From JASFRI01 sp050115015 (GTDB lineage Bacteria; Acidobacteriota; Polarisedimenticolia; CBDVAL01): a stretch of 31,233 nt of DNA. The DNA lies in assembly GCA_050115015.1 (NCBI GenBank), contig JASFRI010000003.1:1-31233 (forward strand), read 5' to 3'. Position 1 is the stretch's first letter, and the number at the start of each line of letters is the position of its first letter. The notes below the pieces were generated by a model, which made no database searches, had not been told where the DNA came from, and saw nothing but the letters and a program-made list of their open reading frames with translations. This document shows positions 1 to 8,661 of this stretch, one piece after another. The translations under genes and the position numbers were made by a program.

Positions 1-967
1 CGACGATACCCCTGCCGTCGCCGAACACCGTCAGCTGGATCTCGCCGACCCGCAGCCGCACGAAGTACGGGTTCACCGTCACCTCACCCGCCCCTTCCAT
101 CCGGCGCGCGAGAGCGGCCAGGTCGATGGCCGCCGCCGGGCCCGGCGGGGAGATCTGCACGGCATCCCGGCCGCAAAGGCTCGTCAGGCCGGGGGCGTGT
201 CGGCCCTCCAGGTGCTCGTAGCGCCCTTCCCCGCAAGCCGCGCACGACGGGTTCCGCGGGACCTCGATGCTCTGCTGCGAGCCGCGCCACAGGTCCAGCG
301 CCAGCAGGTCCCGGCGGATCTCGTCGGGACGACCCGAGAGGAGCTTGAGCGCCTCCGCGGCCTGGCACGCGGCCACGGCGGTGACGATGGGACCGATCAC
401 CCCCGCCGTGTCGCAGGTGGGGGTCGTGCCCGGCGCCGGGGGCCGGTCCATCAGGCAGCGGAGGCAGGCCGTGATCCCCGGCCGGATGACCATCAGCACC
501 CCGTACGCCCCGACGCATGCGCCGTAGATCCACGGACGGCCGCTCTTCACCGCCACGTCGTTGATGACGTAGCGCGTCTCGAAGTTGTCGGTGCCGTCGA
601 GGATCAGGTCGAGGCCCTCCAGCAGGGTCTCGGCGTTGCCGGGGCGCAGGTCGACCACCCGCGGCTCGATGCACACCTCGCCGTTCACGCACCGCAGGCG
701 CTCCGCCGCGGCCACGGCCTTGGGCAGGGACGCGGCCGCATCGGCCTCGGTGAACAGGACCTGACGCTGGAGGTTCGACAGTTCCACGAGATCCCGGTCG
801 ACGATCCGCATCCGGCCGACGCCGGCGCGGACGAGGAGGTCCGCCTGTGCGGCCCCCAGCGCCCCGCACCCGACGACGCAGACACCGGCGCGGCGAAGCG
901 CCGCCTGTCCGGCGGCCCCCAACCCCGGAAAGAGTTCCTGGCGGGAGTAGCGGGAGTCCCCGCTCAT
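1..967 (-). CDS. ThiF/MoeB/HesA-family E1-like adenylyltransferase (3' end outside window)
   Basis: This protein is expected to adenylate the C-terminal glycine of a ubiquitin-like sulfur carrier (ThiS or MoaD type) in thiamine or molybdopterin synthesis. About 322 residues are visible. The nucleotide loop is GCGALG (33-38), followed by DRD (57-59), NLQRQ near 65-69 and GTDNF (125-129). Zinc ligands are two CxxC pairs, C168/C171 and C242/C245. C185 in PTCDTAGVIGP is the likely catalytic cysteine. The C-terminal part has LCGR and FGDGRGIV, which I recall from ThiF proteins of about 340 residues, so only a short tail is probably missing. The ATG at 967 overlaps the aroDE stop as ATGA, so the two are probably translationally coupled. 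ThiF and MoeB cannot be told apart without the partner gene. Confidence 0.9.
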   Translation of the reverse strand, partial: MSGDSRYSRQELFPGLGAAGQAALRRAGVCVVGCGALGAAQADLLVRAGVGRMRIVDRDLVELSNLQRQVLFTEADAAASLPKAVAAAERLRCVNGEVCIEPRVVDLRPGNAETLLEGLDLILDGTDNFETRYVINDVAVKSGRPWIYGACVGAYGVLMVIRPGITACLRCLMDRPPAPGTTPTCDTAGVIGPIVTAVAACQAAEALKLLSGRPDEIRRDLLALDLWRGSQQSIEVPRNPSCAACGEGRYEHLEGRHAPGLTSLCGRDAVQISPPGPAAAIDLAALARRMEGAGEVTVNPYFVRLRVGEIQLTVFGDGRGIV

Positions 968-2427
968 GGCTCCGTCCCCTCCCCCAGGCCTGCTTCCAGC
1001 GCGGCGCCCATCACCGCCTCGGGTGCCTCCTCCCCGGTGAAGATCCGGAACTGGGCCGCCGCCTGCGCGAGGAACATCGCCGTCCCATCCAGCGTGGCGC
1101 TGCCGGACCGGGCGGACTCCCGGAGCAGCCGCGTCGGCCGCGGATTGTAGACGAGGTCATAGACCAGGCCGGCGTGCACCCACGCCGCCGGCACCGGGAC
1201 CCGGTCGACCTCCGGCCACATCCCCACCGGCGTGGCGTTCACGAGCAGGTCCTGCGGGTGTCCCCGCACGTCCTCCAGGGCGCCCCCGGATCCTCCCACC
1301 TCCTGCGCGAGCCGGCGGGCACGTTCCGCCCGCCGCCCGAAGACGGCGACCCGGGCGCCGGCGGACCGCAGGCCATGAGCCAGGGCCCGGGCGGCCCCGC
1401 CGGTCCCCAGGATGGCCGCCTGCACCCCGGACAGCCGCATCACGGAACGAAGCGGCTCCAGCGCGGCCGCCACGTCCGTGTTCCAGCCGATCACCGCCGC
1501 CCCCTCCAGCACGACCGTGTTCGCCGCGTGGATCCGGCGCACCATGTCGTCCCGGCGGGTCAGATGCTCCAGGACGGTCTCCTTGTGCGGGGTCGTCACC
1601 GACAGCCCCCGGAGGCCGAGCCCCCACGCGGTCCGGAGCCCGTCGCCGGCATCGGGGGTCGCCAGCGGCAGGTAGACCCAGTCCAGACCCAGATGATGGA
1701 ACGCCGCGTTGTGGATCCGGGGCGACAGCGAGTGGCCGATCGGGTGCCCCAGCAACCCCACCAGCCGCGTCCGCGGCCCGAGGTCCCCCTCCCGGTACAC
1801 CTCGTCGAGCTCGGCGACCGGAAGCTGGCCGGGAGCCGCGGCGACGTCGCCGGCCGAGCCATACGTGGCCGTGGAGCCCCAGGCCCGCGCCAGGATCCGC
1901 GACAGGCGTCCCGCCTCCCCCATGCAGAACGCGGCGAGGGGAGGTCCCCGCATCGCGAGCAGGTCCCGCATCCGCAGGCAATCCGTTACGCGGGTGGCGG
2001 TCACGGCGACCTTGCACATCCACACGTCCTCGCGGGCCCGGAGCCGGGCGGCGATGCCCTCCAGGTCTTCCGGGACCGCCGTCGGATCGTGATGCGACAG
2101 GATGAAGCGCGTGACGCCCGGCCGGATCAAGGACTCCGCGACGCTTCCGAGCTCGACGTCCAGGTAAGCCGCCCCCGCGTCGAGCGCCCGGTGGAGAAGC
2201 GCCCTCCTCGCCTCCTCCCCCGCCTCGAACGCGCCCCCGTCCCCTCGCCGGCGGCAGGTCGCCACGACCGGCAGGGGGAGCCGCCCCAGGAACTCGCCGA
2301 TCCTCTCGCGGCCCGTCTCGCCCAGGGGATCCAGCCGGATCTCCAGCAGGTCGGCGTGCGGGACCGCCGCGGCCGCCTGGTGGCCGGCGGCCTCGAGATC
2401 CCGGGCCATCACGGTGGCGATGCGCAT
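964..2427 (-). CDS. aroDE: Bifunctional 3-dehydroquinate dehydratase (type I) / shikimate 5-dehydrogenase
   Basis: This is a 487-residue fusion catalysing two consecutive shikimate-pathway steps: dehydroquinate to dehydroshikimate, then NADPH-dependent reduction to shikimate. Residues 1-215 are a type I dehydratase with EIRLD near 29-33, catalytic histidine in SHHD (111-114) and Schiff-base lysine K139 in MCKVAVTAT. Residues 220-487 are AroE with GHPIGHSLSPRIHN (227-240), TTPHKE with K282, WNTD, the NADP loop GTGGAARA and NATPVGMWP. The ATG at 2427 is preceded by AAGGGAG at good spacing. The frame stays open far upstream, but that part runs antiphase through priA and is not coding. It lies 62 bp after priA and overlaps the adenylyltransferase start by 4 bp. 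Similar fusions are known in plants and some bacteria. Confidence 0.96.
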   Translation of the reverse strand: MRIATVMARDLEAAGHQAAAAVPHADLLEIRLDPLGETGRERIGEFLGRLPLPVVATCRRRGDGGAFEAGEEARRALLHRALDAGAAYLDVELGSVAESLIRPGVTRFILSHHDPTAVPEDLEGIAARLRAREDVWMCKVAVTATRVTDCLRMRDLLAMRGPPLAAFCMGEAGRLSRILARAWGSTATYGSAGDVAAAPGQLPVAELDEVYREGDLGPRTRLVGLLGHPIGHSLSPRIHNAAFHHLGLDWVYLPLATPDAGDGLRTAWGLGLRGLSVTTPHKETVLEHLTRRDDMVRRIHAANTVVLEGAAVIGWNTDVAAALEPLRSVMRLSGVQAAILGTGGAARALAHGLRSAGARVAVFGRRAERARRLAQEVGGSGGALEDVRGHPQDLLVNATPVGMWPEVDRVPVPAAWVHAGLVYDLVYNPRPTRLLRESARSGSATLDGTAMFLAQAAAQFRIFTGEEAPEAVMGAALEAGLGEGTEP

Positions 2428-2489
2428 CGCTCCCTTGTACCGGAGGCGCTCCCCCGGCGCAACGGTCGGTGGGGGGCGCCCTCCCCTCC

Positions 2490-4721
2490 TCAGAGAAGGC
2501 TGGCCGGGTCCATGTCCACGCTCACGTGGCGTCGCGGGAACCCGGCCGACTCGGTCCGGTCGAGGGCCCAGCGGATCGCGTCCGCCAGCCGTCCACGGGC
2601 CCGCGCCTTCAGCAGGATCTGCACCCGATACAGGCCCCGGAGACGGGACAGGGGCGCCGGGGCCGGCCCCAGGACCCGGAGGAAGGCACCGCCCCGGACC
2701 CGCAGCGCCGCGGACACCGCCTCGCCCTGTCGCACCGCCGTGTCGAGCTTCGTCCGGGAGACGATCAGGTTCGCCAGCACGGTGAAGGGAGGATACTGCA
2801 GGAGGCGCCGGAAGCGGACCTCCTCCTCGTAGAACCCCTCGTAGTCCTGGGAGCAGGCGTGGCGCACCGCGTAGTGATCCGGCTGGAACGTCTGGATCAG
2901 CACCCGTCCCGGCGCGTCTCCGCGCCCGGAGCGCCCGGCGACCTGCGTCAGGAGCTGGAAGGTCCGCTCCGCCGCCCGGAAATCCGGCAGGCCCAGGGTC
3001 CCCTCCGCGGCCAGGACCCCCACCAGGGTGACCCGCGGGTAGTCGTGCCCCTTCGCGACCATCTGCGTTCCCAGCAGGATGTCCCAGTCCCCGCGGCCGA
3101 AGCCCGACAGGATGCGCTCGGCCTCTCCGCGGCGCCGGACCGTGTCCCGGTCCAGGCGGACCACCCTGGCGTCCGGGACCACCCCCGCCAGCAGTTCCTC
3201 GAGGCGCTCGGTCCCCTCCGCCCCGGACCGGAGGCGCCGTCCCCCGCAGGCGTCGCAGGTCTCCGGGACCGGGCGAGCATGACCGCAGTAGTGGCAGCGC
3301 ATGCGCCCCTCGCCCCGGTGCAGGACCAGCGACACGGAGCACGACGGACACCGGGACAGCTCGCCGCAGTCGCGGCAGAGCAGGAACGTGGCGTAGCCGC
3401 GCCGGTTGAGCAGCAGGACGCTCTGGTGCCCGGCACCGAGCGTGTCCTGCAGCCCGTCGACCAGGGCCCGGGAGAGCGCCCGGGCCCGCCCGACCTCCCG
3501 GAACTCCGCCCGCATGTCGATGACCTCCGCCCGGGCCAGGGGCCGGTCCCCGACGCGGCCCTCGAGCTGCAGCAGCCGGTACTTCCCCTTGCGGGCCCGG
3601 TGGTAGCTCTCCAGGGAGGGCGTGGCGGATCCCAGCACGACGGTGGCGCCCTCCCGCTGCGCCCGCACCAGCGCCAGATCCCGGGCCTGATACCGGGGCC
3701 GCTCCTCCTGCTTGAACGACGTGTCCTGCTCCTCGTCGACCACGATCAGGCCGGGCGAGACCAGGGGCGCGAACACCGCGGACCGCGTCCCGAGCACCAC
3801 CCGCGCCTCACCGCCGGCCACCCGGCTCCACGCGTCCCAGCGCCGGGCGCGGCCCAGCCCCGAGTGCAGGACCGCGGTTCGGTCCCCGAACCGCCGCAGG
3901 AAGCGGTCGGCGAGTATCGGGGTCAGGCCGATCTCCGGCACGAGGTAGAGGGCGCTGCGCCCTTGGCGCAGCACGGTCTCGACGGCCCGGAGGAACACCT
4001 CCGTCTTGCCGCTGCCCGTGACACCGAGCAGGAGGAAGGGCGCGTAGCGTGCCTCTTCCAGGGTCTTCTCGATGGCGACCGCCGCGGCGCGCTGGGCCGG
4101 GTTCAGCTCGAGGGAGGGAAGTGGCGCAGGGACCACCGGGGCGGGCCGCTCCCAGGCCACAGCCCCCGCATCCATCAGCGGTCGCAGGAGCGCGGCCCGG
4201 TCCCTCGGCAGGTCCGTCGCCGGTATCCCCTCCTCCCCGGTCCGCAGCCGTTCCACGAGCTCCCGGCGCCGCCGGGAGCGACCGATGGCGCCCTCGACCA
4301 TCGCCGCATCCGTGCGGCCGGCGGGAGTGAGCCTCAGGACCTTCTCCGCCGCACCGGCGCCCTTCGCGGGGGATGGCACGGCGCACGCGAGCACCTCGCC
4401 CGGGGAGGCGAAGTAGTAGCCGGCGGCCCACGTCGCCAGGTCCCGCAGCGGCGCACCGACGAGAGGCCCGGCATCGAGCACCGCCTCGATCTCCCGCAGT
4501 GTCCCGGAACCCGGCCCTTCCGTCCTCGGCCCGACCTCCATGACGAATCCGGTCAGCCGCCGGGGACCGAACGGCACCCGCACCCGGGCGCCGGGGCGCA
4601 CCCGGCCACGCAGCCGCTCCGGGATGGCATAGGTGAAGGAGCCCTCCACCGGCACCGGAAGCGCGACCTGCGCGGTGGGCGGCGGCGCTTCCGCGCCCGC
4701 CGGGGCACGAGCCGCCGTCAT
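2490..4721 (-). CDS. priA: Primosomal replication-restart helicase PriA
   Basis: PriA is a 3'-to-5' superfamily 2 DNA helicase that recognises stalled forks and reloads the replicative helicase. The 743-residue length is normal for the family. After an N-terminal DNA-binding region (about 18-110) come Walker A GVTGSGKT (233-240), Walker B DEEQ (329-332), GSATPS (364-369) and helicase motifs LGTQMVAKGHD and AGRSGRG. Eight cysteines (449, 452, 458, 461, 476, 479, 489, 492) form the two zinc sites, and all are intact. The ATG at 4721 has GAGAGGG just upstream. It starts 10 bp after the uracil-DNA glycosylase stop. The order rpoZ, coaBC, priA is also common in other phyla. Confidence 0.97.
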   Translation of the reverse strand: MTAARAPAGAEAPPPTAQVALPVPVEGSFTYAIPERLRGRVRPGARVRVPFGPRRLTGFVMEVGPRTEGPGSGTLREIEAVLDAGPLVGAPLRDLATWAAGYYFASPGEVLACAVPSPAKGAGAAEKVLRLTPAGRTDAAMVEGAIGRSRRRRELVERLRTGEEGIPATDLPRDRAALLRPLMDAGAVAWERPAPVVPAPLPSLELNPAQRAAAVAIEKTLEEARYAPFLLLGVTGSGKTEVFLRAVETVLRQGRSALYLVPEIGLTPILADRFLRRFGDRTAVLHSGLGRARRWDAWSRVAGGEARVVLGTRSAVFAPLVSPGLIVVDEEQDTSFKQEERPRYQARDLALVRAQREGATVVLGSATPSLESYHRARKGKYRLLQLEGRVGDRPLARAEVIDMRAEFREVGRARALSRALVDGLQDTLGAGHQSVLLLNRRGYATFLLCRDCGELSRCPSCSVSLVLHRGEGRMRCHYCGHARPVPETCDACGGRRLRSGAEGTERLEELLAGVVPDARVVRLDRDTVRRRGEAERILSGFGRGDWDILLGTQMVAKGHDYPRVTLVGVLAAEGTLGLPDFRAAERTFQLLTQVAGRSGRGDAPGRVLIQTFQPDHYAVRHACSQDYEGFYEEEVRFRRLLQYPPFTVLANLIVSRTKLDTAVRQGEAVSAALRVRGGAFLRVLGPAPAPLSRLRGLYRVQILLKARARGRLADAIRWALDRTESAGFPRRHVSVDMDPASLL

Positions 4722-4731
4722 GGGCCCTCTC

Positions 4732-5430
4732 TCAGGGGCGGGATGGGAGACCGAGCCGTTCCATCACCTGCTGCATGTCCTCCCAGACCTCGCGCTTCTT
4801 CGCCGGGTTCCGCAGGAGGTAGGCGGGGTGGTAGGTCGGCATCAGGTCGATCCCCTCGACCCGCCAGTAGCGGCCGCGCAGCCGTCCGATGGGGGCCTGG
4901 GTGTCGAGCAACGTCTGGGCGGCCGGCGCCCCCAGGGCGACGAGCACCTCCGGGGACACCGCCTCGATCTGCCGCAAGAGGAACGGGCGGCACTCGTTCA
5001 CCTCGTCGGGCTCCGGATTCCGGTTGTTCGGAGGCCGGCACTTGAGCACGTTGGCGATGTAGACCTCGTCCCGTCGGAGCCCCATCGCGGCGATGATCCG
5101 ATCCAGGAGCTGGCCGGCGCGCCCCACGAACGGCTCGCCCTTCCGGTCCTCGTCCGCGCCCGGGGCCTCGCCCACGAACATGAGGCGCGCCCCGGGGTTG
5201 CCGACGCCGAAGACGATGTTCGTGCGGGTCTCGTGCAACTTGCAGCGGGTGCACTCCCCCAGGTCCGCCCGGACGGCTGTGAGGTCCTCCGGCCCTTGAC
5301 CGCGGTCCACGGAGGCCGGCGGCGCCGGCACCCTCGCCGCGAGCCGGGGCAGCCCGTCCACGCCGCCCTCCGCCAGGAACCGGAGATGCTCCACCAGATC
5401 CCGGGCGATCCGCGAGGTGTCGTCTGTCAA
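4732..5430 (-). CDS. Uracil-DNA glycosylase, family 4 (iron-sulfur type)
   Basis: This enzyme removes uracil from DNA at the start of base-excision repair. The 232-residue protein has the family 4 active-site block GEAPGADEDRKGEPFVGRAG (87-106) and the HPAYLLR motif (201-207). Four cysteines, C60, C63, C131 and C147, match the 4Fe-4S cluster ligands of the family. The start chosen is TTG at 5430, which overlaps the coaBC stop as TTGA and has GGAGGAG a few bases upstream. No ATG or GTG lies at a better place before the conserved region. The N-terminal 50 residues are variable. The close coupling to coaBC and priA suggests constitutive expression. Confidence 0.93.
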   Translation of the reverse strand: MTDDTSRIARDLVEHLRFLAEGGVDGLPRLAARVPAPPASVDRGQGPEDLTAVRADLGECTRCKLHETRTNIVFGVGNPGARLMFVGEAPGADEDRKGEPFVGRAGQLLDRIIAAMGLRRDEVYIANVLKCRPPNNRNPEPDEVNECRPFLLRQIEAVSPEVLVALGAPAAQTLLDTQAPIGRLRGRYWRVEGIDLMPTYHPAYLLRNPAKKREVWEDMQQVMERLGLPSRP

Positions 5431-6626
5431 CGCTCCTCCTCCCCCCGCCGGAGCCGCGGCTCGATCCGGTCCAGGATCGCCTCCGCGACCTCCCGCTTGC
5501 TCATGAGCGGGAGCGCCGTCACGTCGCCCTCCGCATCGATCAACGTCACCTCGTTCGTCTCCGTGGCGAATCCGGACCCGACGGCGTTGATCGAGTTCGC
5601 CACTACGAGGTCCAGGCTCTTCTCCGCCAGCTTCCGCCGGCCCTCGGCGACCAGATCCCCGGTCTCCGCCGCGAACCCGACGAGGAACCGGGCCCCCTTC
5701 CGGCCGGAGAGCTCCCGGAGGATGTCCGGGTTCGGCTGGAGCTCCAGCGTGGGAGCCACGTCGGCCTTCTTCACCTTGAGATCCGAGGTCGCGACCGGGC
5801 GGAAGTCCGCCACCGCGGCCGCCTTCAGGAGCACGTCGCAGTCGTCGAAGCGCGATGCCACCGCGTCCCGCATCTCCCCCGCCGTCACCACGTCCACCCG
5901 GTGGATGTCCGGCGAGGAGAGCAGGTGGGTCGGGCCGGCGATCAGGGTCACGTCTCCACCGCGCCGGGCCGCCGCCTCCGCCAGCGCGAAGCCCATGCGG
6001 CCCGTCGAGGGGTTGGAGAGGAAGCGTGCCGGGTCGATCGCCTCCCGGGTGGGGCCGGCGGTCACCAGGACCTTCACCCCGCGCCAGGTCCGGCGCCGAT
6101 CCAGCAGTCCCAGGGCCTCGCGGACCACCTCCTCCGGGGACGCCATGCGCCCCCAGCCCTCCTCCCGGCAGGCGAGCCAGCCCTCGTCGGGGCCGACCTG
6201 CCGGATGCCGCGTCGACGCAGGATCTCGAGGTTGTGCTGCACCGCATCGGACAGGTACATCCTCACGTTCATGGCCGGGGCCAGAAGCACAGGGCAGCGC
6301 ACCGCGGTGAACAGGGTCGTGAGAAAATCGTCGGCGATGCCACCGGCGAACTTGCCCAGGGTGTTCGCGGTGCACGGTGCCACCAGCAGGAGTTCCGCGC
6401 TGCGGGCCAGGTCCACATGCTCCACGCCTGGCTCGCCGGTATCCTGCAGCGCGCCCACCGTCACCCGACGCCCCGAGAGCGCCTGCAGCGTCAGCGGTGT
6501 GATGAAGCGGGTCGCCGCGGTGGTCATGACCACCGAGACATCGACCGCCTGGCGCTGTAGCCCGCGCAGTACCTCGGCGGACTTGTACGCGCCGATGCAG
6601 CCCGTGACCCCGAGGGCGACCAGCAC
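5427..6626 (-). CDS. coaBC: Bifunctional phosphopantothenoylcysteine decarboxylase / phosphopantothenate-cysteine ligase
   Basis: CoaBC makes 4'-phosphopantetheine for coenzyme A by joining cysteine to phosphopantothenate (CoaB) and decarboxylating the product (CoaC, FMN-dependent). The protein has 399 residues. CoaC spans about 1-180, with the flavoprotein loop VTGCIGAYKS, active-site H70, PAMN (117-120) and C153 in LACREEGWGRM. CoaB starts near 183, with VTAGPTREAIDPARFLSN, STGRMG and KVKKADVAPTLELQPNPD. The start is GTG at 6626, six bases after the rpoZ stop. A TGA two codons upstream in the same frame excludes an earlier start. No clear Shine-Dalgarno is visible, so translation probably depends on termination at rpoZ. 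Confidence 0.97.
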   Translation of the reverse strand: MLVALGVTGCIGAYKSAEVLRGLQRQAVDVSVVMTTAATRFITPLTLQALSGRRVTVGALQDTGEPGVEHVDLARSAELLLVAPCTANTLGKFAGGIADDFLTTLFTAVRCPVLLAPAMNVRMYLSDAVQHNLEILRRRGIRQVGPDEGWLACREEGWGRMASPEEVVREALGLLDRRRTWRGVKVLVTAGPTREAIDPARFLSNPSTGRMGFALAEAAARRGGDVTLIAGPTHLLSSPDIHRVDVVTAGEMRDAVASRFDDCDVLLKAAAVADFRPVATSDLKVKKADVAPTLELQPNPDILRELSGRKGARFLVGFAAETGDLVAEGRRKLAEKSLDLVVANSINAVGSGFATETNEVTLIDAEGDVTALPLMSKREVAEAILDRIEPRLRRGEEER

Positions 6627-6632
6627 GGTCGG

Positions 6633-6932
6633 TCAGTCCGCGCGGACCTGCGGCGCGATCTCCCCCTCCAGCGGGGCCGCGGGCAGGGGATCCGGCAGGC
6701 CGGGCTCCACGGCGGCCACCTCGGGGCTCGGAGCGACCGCCGCCTCGTCGACGTCCTCGGCACTCCGCGTCTGGACGACCCCCGCCAGCACCTCCTGCAG
6801 CGCCAGCGTGGTCGGCTTGCGGGCCTGGCTCTCGACACGGGGCTTGGCCCCCCGGATCAGCTGATCGCAGCGCTGGGCGGCCAGCGTGATGAAGCGGTAC
6901 TTGCTGCCCATGTCCTGAGGAAAGTGGATCAT
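6633..6932 (-). CDS. rpoZ: DNA-directed RNA polymerase omega subunit
   Basis: Omega assists folding and assembly of the beta' subunit and is part of the ppGpp site in some bacteria. This 99-residue version keeps the core: SKYRFITLAAQRCDQLIRGA (10-29), then KPTTLALQEVLAG. The C-terminal 45 residues are acidic and rich in Ala, Pro and Glu, and show no motif. The ATG at 6932 follows GGAGGAG at proper spacing. It lies 67 bp after gmk and is followed six bases later by coaBC. The gmk-rpoZ-coaBC order is widely conserved and supports the call even though the protein is short. Confidence 0.93.
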   Translation of the reverse strand: MIHFPQDMGSKYRFITLAAQRCDQLIRGAKPRVESQARKPTTLALQEVLAGVVQTRSAEDVDEAAVAPSPEVAAVEPGLPDPLPAAPLEGEIAPQVRAD

Positions 6933-6999
6933 CGGGCTCCTCCTCCCCGTTCCCGACCTCCGGGTCCCATCGGGTTCTCCACGTGGCTACCAGGGTATC

Positions 7000-7629
7000 T
7001 CACTTCGCCGGGAAAGTGGCGGCCACCCGTTCCAGCAGCTCCCGCCGGCGGGAACGCCGGCAGCGCGCCGCCCGGACGATACTCTCCAGCTCCACGGCCG
7101 CCTGTTCCACCCGCTCGTTCAGGATCAGGTAGTCGAACCGCCGGGCGTCCTCGATCTCCCGGCGCGCGTTCTGCAGCCGGATATCGAGGTCCTCCCCCGC
7201 GGTCCCCCGGTGGCGCAGCCGCGAGCCCAGATCTTCGTACTCCGGCGGCAGCAGGAACACGAGGATCGCCTCCGGATACCCGGTGCGGATCGCTTGCGCC
7301 CCCTGCACGTCCAGGTCCAGCAACGCGTCCTCCCCCGCCTGCCGGCTCCGCTCGACCTCCCCACGCGACGTGCCGTAGCGGCATCCGTGAACGGTCGCCC
7401 ACTCCAGGAACTCCCCCGCGGCCTCCAGCCGCGAGAACTCCTCGTCGTCCACGAACCAGTAGTCGTGACCGTCCCGCTCCCCCTCCCGGCGAGGCCGCGT
7501 CGTATGAGAGACCCCGAAGTGCAGTCCACCCACTCGCTCCAGCACCTGGCGGATCACGGTGCTCTTCCCGGTCCCGGAGGGGGCCGAGACCACGAACACG
7601 TCGGATCGCGGCGGCGGAAGGGCGCTCAT
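7000..7629 (-). CDS. gmk: Guanylate kinase
   Basis: Guanylate kinase phosphorylates GMP to GDP using ATP. The 209-residue protein is of normal length. It has the P-loop APSGTGKS (16-23), the GMP-binding segment SHTTRPRREGERDGHDYWFV, LEWATVHGCRYGTSR, DLDVQGA, and the arginine-bearing lid segment that continues into the helix with RLQNARREIEDA. The ATG at 7629 overlaps the yicC stop codon as ATGA. The preceding bases give only a weak ribosome site, so coupling to yicC is likely. No residue of the active site appears to be missing. Confidence 0.97.
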   Translation of the reverse strand: MSALPPPRSDVFVVSAPSGTGKSTVIRQVLERVGGLHFGVSHTTRPRREGERDGHDYWFVDDEEFSRLEAAGEFLEWATVHGCRYGTSRGEVERSRQAGEDALLDLDVQGAQAIRTGYPEAILVFLLPPEYEDLGSRLRHRGTAGEDLDIRLQNARREIEDARRFDYLILNERVEQAAVELESIVRAARCRRSRRRELLERVAATFPAK

Positions 7630-8510
7630 TCGATGTTCTGCACCTGCTCGCGGATCTTCTCGATCTCGGCCTTGATCGCCAGCGCGCCCTGGGTGATGGC
7701 GAGATCGCCGGCCTTCGAGTGAATCGTGTTCGTCTCCCGGTGGAGCTCCTGGGTGAGGAAGTCCAGCTCCTTCCCCGTGGGCGCCTTCTTGGTCCGCGCC
7801 ACCAGAGCCGCCATCGCGTCCAGGTGGGTCTCGAGCCGTACCAGCTCCTCCTCGATGTCCGCCCGATCCGCCAGCAGCGCGACCTCCTGGGCCAGCCGGC
7901 CGGGATCCACATCCACCCCGCCGGCGAGCTCTCTCACTCGCCGGCGCAGACGTTCCGCCTTGCGGTCGCCCAGCCCCGCCGCCCGGCGACGGATCTTCCC
8001 GGCCGAGGTCCGGATCAGCCGCAGGCGCTTCGTCAGGTCACGGCCGAGCGCCTCCCCTTCCCGGCGCCGCATCCCGTCGAGCGCCTTCAGGGCGTCATCG
8101 ACGGCCCGGGCGATGGCCCCGCTCTCCCGACCGGTCAGGACCGCGCGCGAGGAATCCACCTTCACCGCCCCCGGCAGCTGGAGCATCATGGACAGCTGGA
8201 CGTCCCCGGGAACGCCCGTCTCCCGCTGGATGGCCCGCGCGGCGGCAAGGTAACCCCGGACCAGGTCCCCGTCGACCTGGACCCGCGCCTGTCCGGCGTC
8301 CCGCTGCAGGGTGACCGCGACCTCGACGCGGCCGCGGCGGATGTACCGCCCGACACGGCGACGCAGCTCCGTCTCGAGGTCACCGGCCTCCGCGGGGAGC
8401 TTGATCCGGACATCGAGGAAACGGTGGTTCACCGAGCGGGCATCGGCGGTGACCTGCAACGCCCTCGTCCGCCGCTCCCCGCGGCCGAACCCCGTCATGC
8501 TGCGAATCAT
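7626..8510 (-). CDS. yicC: YicC/YloC-family endoribonuclease
   Basis: The YicC/YloC family is linked to RNA turnover and stationary-phase survival, and members have been reported as endoribonucleases. This 294-residue protein begins with the family start MIRSMTGFG. It has SVNHRFLDVRIKLP in the N-terminal domain, and the C-terminal DUF1732-type end includes RLETHLDAM, GKELDFLTQELHRE and NTIHSKA. The ATG at 8510 follows GGAGG at eight bases. The gene opens the housekeeping block and overlaps gmk by four bases. The yicC-gmk pairing is common across bacteria. A promoter candidate lies upstream at 8632-8661. Confidence 0.95.
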   Translation of the reverse strand: MIRSMTGFGRGERRTRALQVTADARSVNHRFLDVRIKLPAEAGDLETELRRRVGRYIRRGRVEVAVTLQRDAGQARVQVDGDLVRGYLAAARAIQRETGVPGDVQLSMMLQLPGAVKVDSSRAVLTGRESGAIARAVDDALKALDGMRRREGEALGRDLTKRLRLIRTSAGKIRRRAAGLGDRKAERLRRRVRELAGGVDVDPGRLAQEVALLADRADIEEELVRLETHLDAMAALVARTKKAPTGKELDFLTQELHRETNTIHSKAGDLAITQGALAIKAEIEKIREQVQNIE

Positions 8511-8631
8511 GTCCACATCCTCCGAGGCGCCGCCCCCCGGGCACCGCGTGCTGGAGAGGGCCTTGAGGGTCCGGCGGCCCGGCATCGCCGGCGGCCGGAG
8601 TGCGGCCGCGAAGGGGATCGGAGCGAAGCTC

Positions 8632-8661
8632 AGGGTAGCGAGTCGTTTCGAAAGCTGTCAA
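8632..8661 (-). promoter_or_regulatory. Candidate sigma70-type promoter for yicC-gmk-rpoZ-coaBC block
   Basis: On the minus strand TTGACA (8661-8656, 6/6 consensus) is followed after 18 bases by TACCCT (8637-8632). The -10 box matches only three of six positions, but these are the conserved first T, second A and last T. The TGA within the -35 is the stop codon of lpxB. The predicted leader to the yicC ATG is about 115 bases. The remaining 120 bases of this intergenic space show no other feature. Confidence 0.5.

Noticed and set aside
2428..3351. An N-terminal extension of aroDE up to 3351
   Set aside because: It overlaps priA in another frame, has no dehydroquinase similarity, and ATG 2427 has a strong ribosome site.
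5406..5430. A TTGACA at the coaBC/glycosylase junction as an internal promoter
   Set aside because: No acceptable -10 box lies 16-18 bases downstream; the sequence is explained by the TTGA stop/start overlap.
847..6864. Long plus-strand open frames over the housekeeping genes, some exceeding 700 codons (for example 2469-5045 and 4633-6864)
   Set aside because: They lie antisense to recognisable genes, are rich in Arg, Pro and Gly with no family motif, and are expected shadows of high-GC coding sequence.
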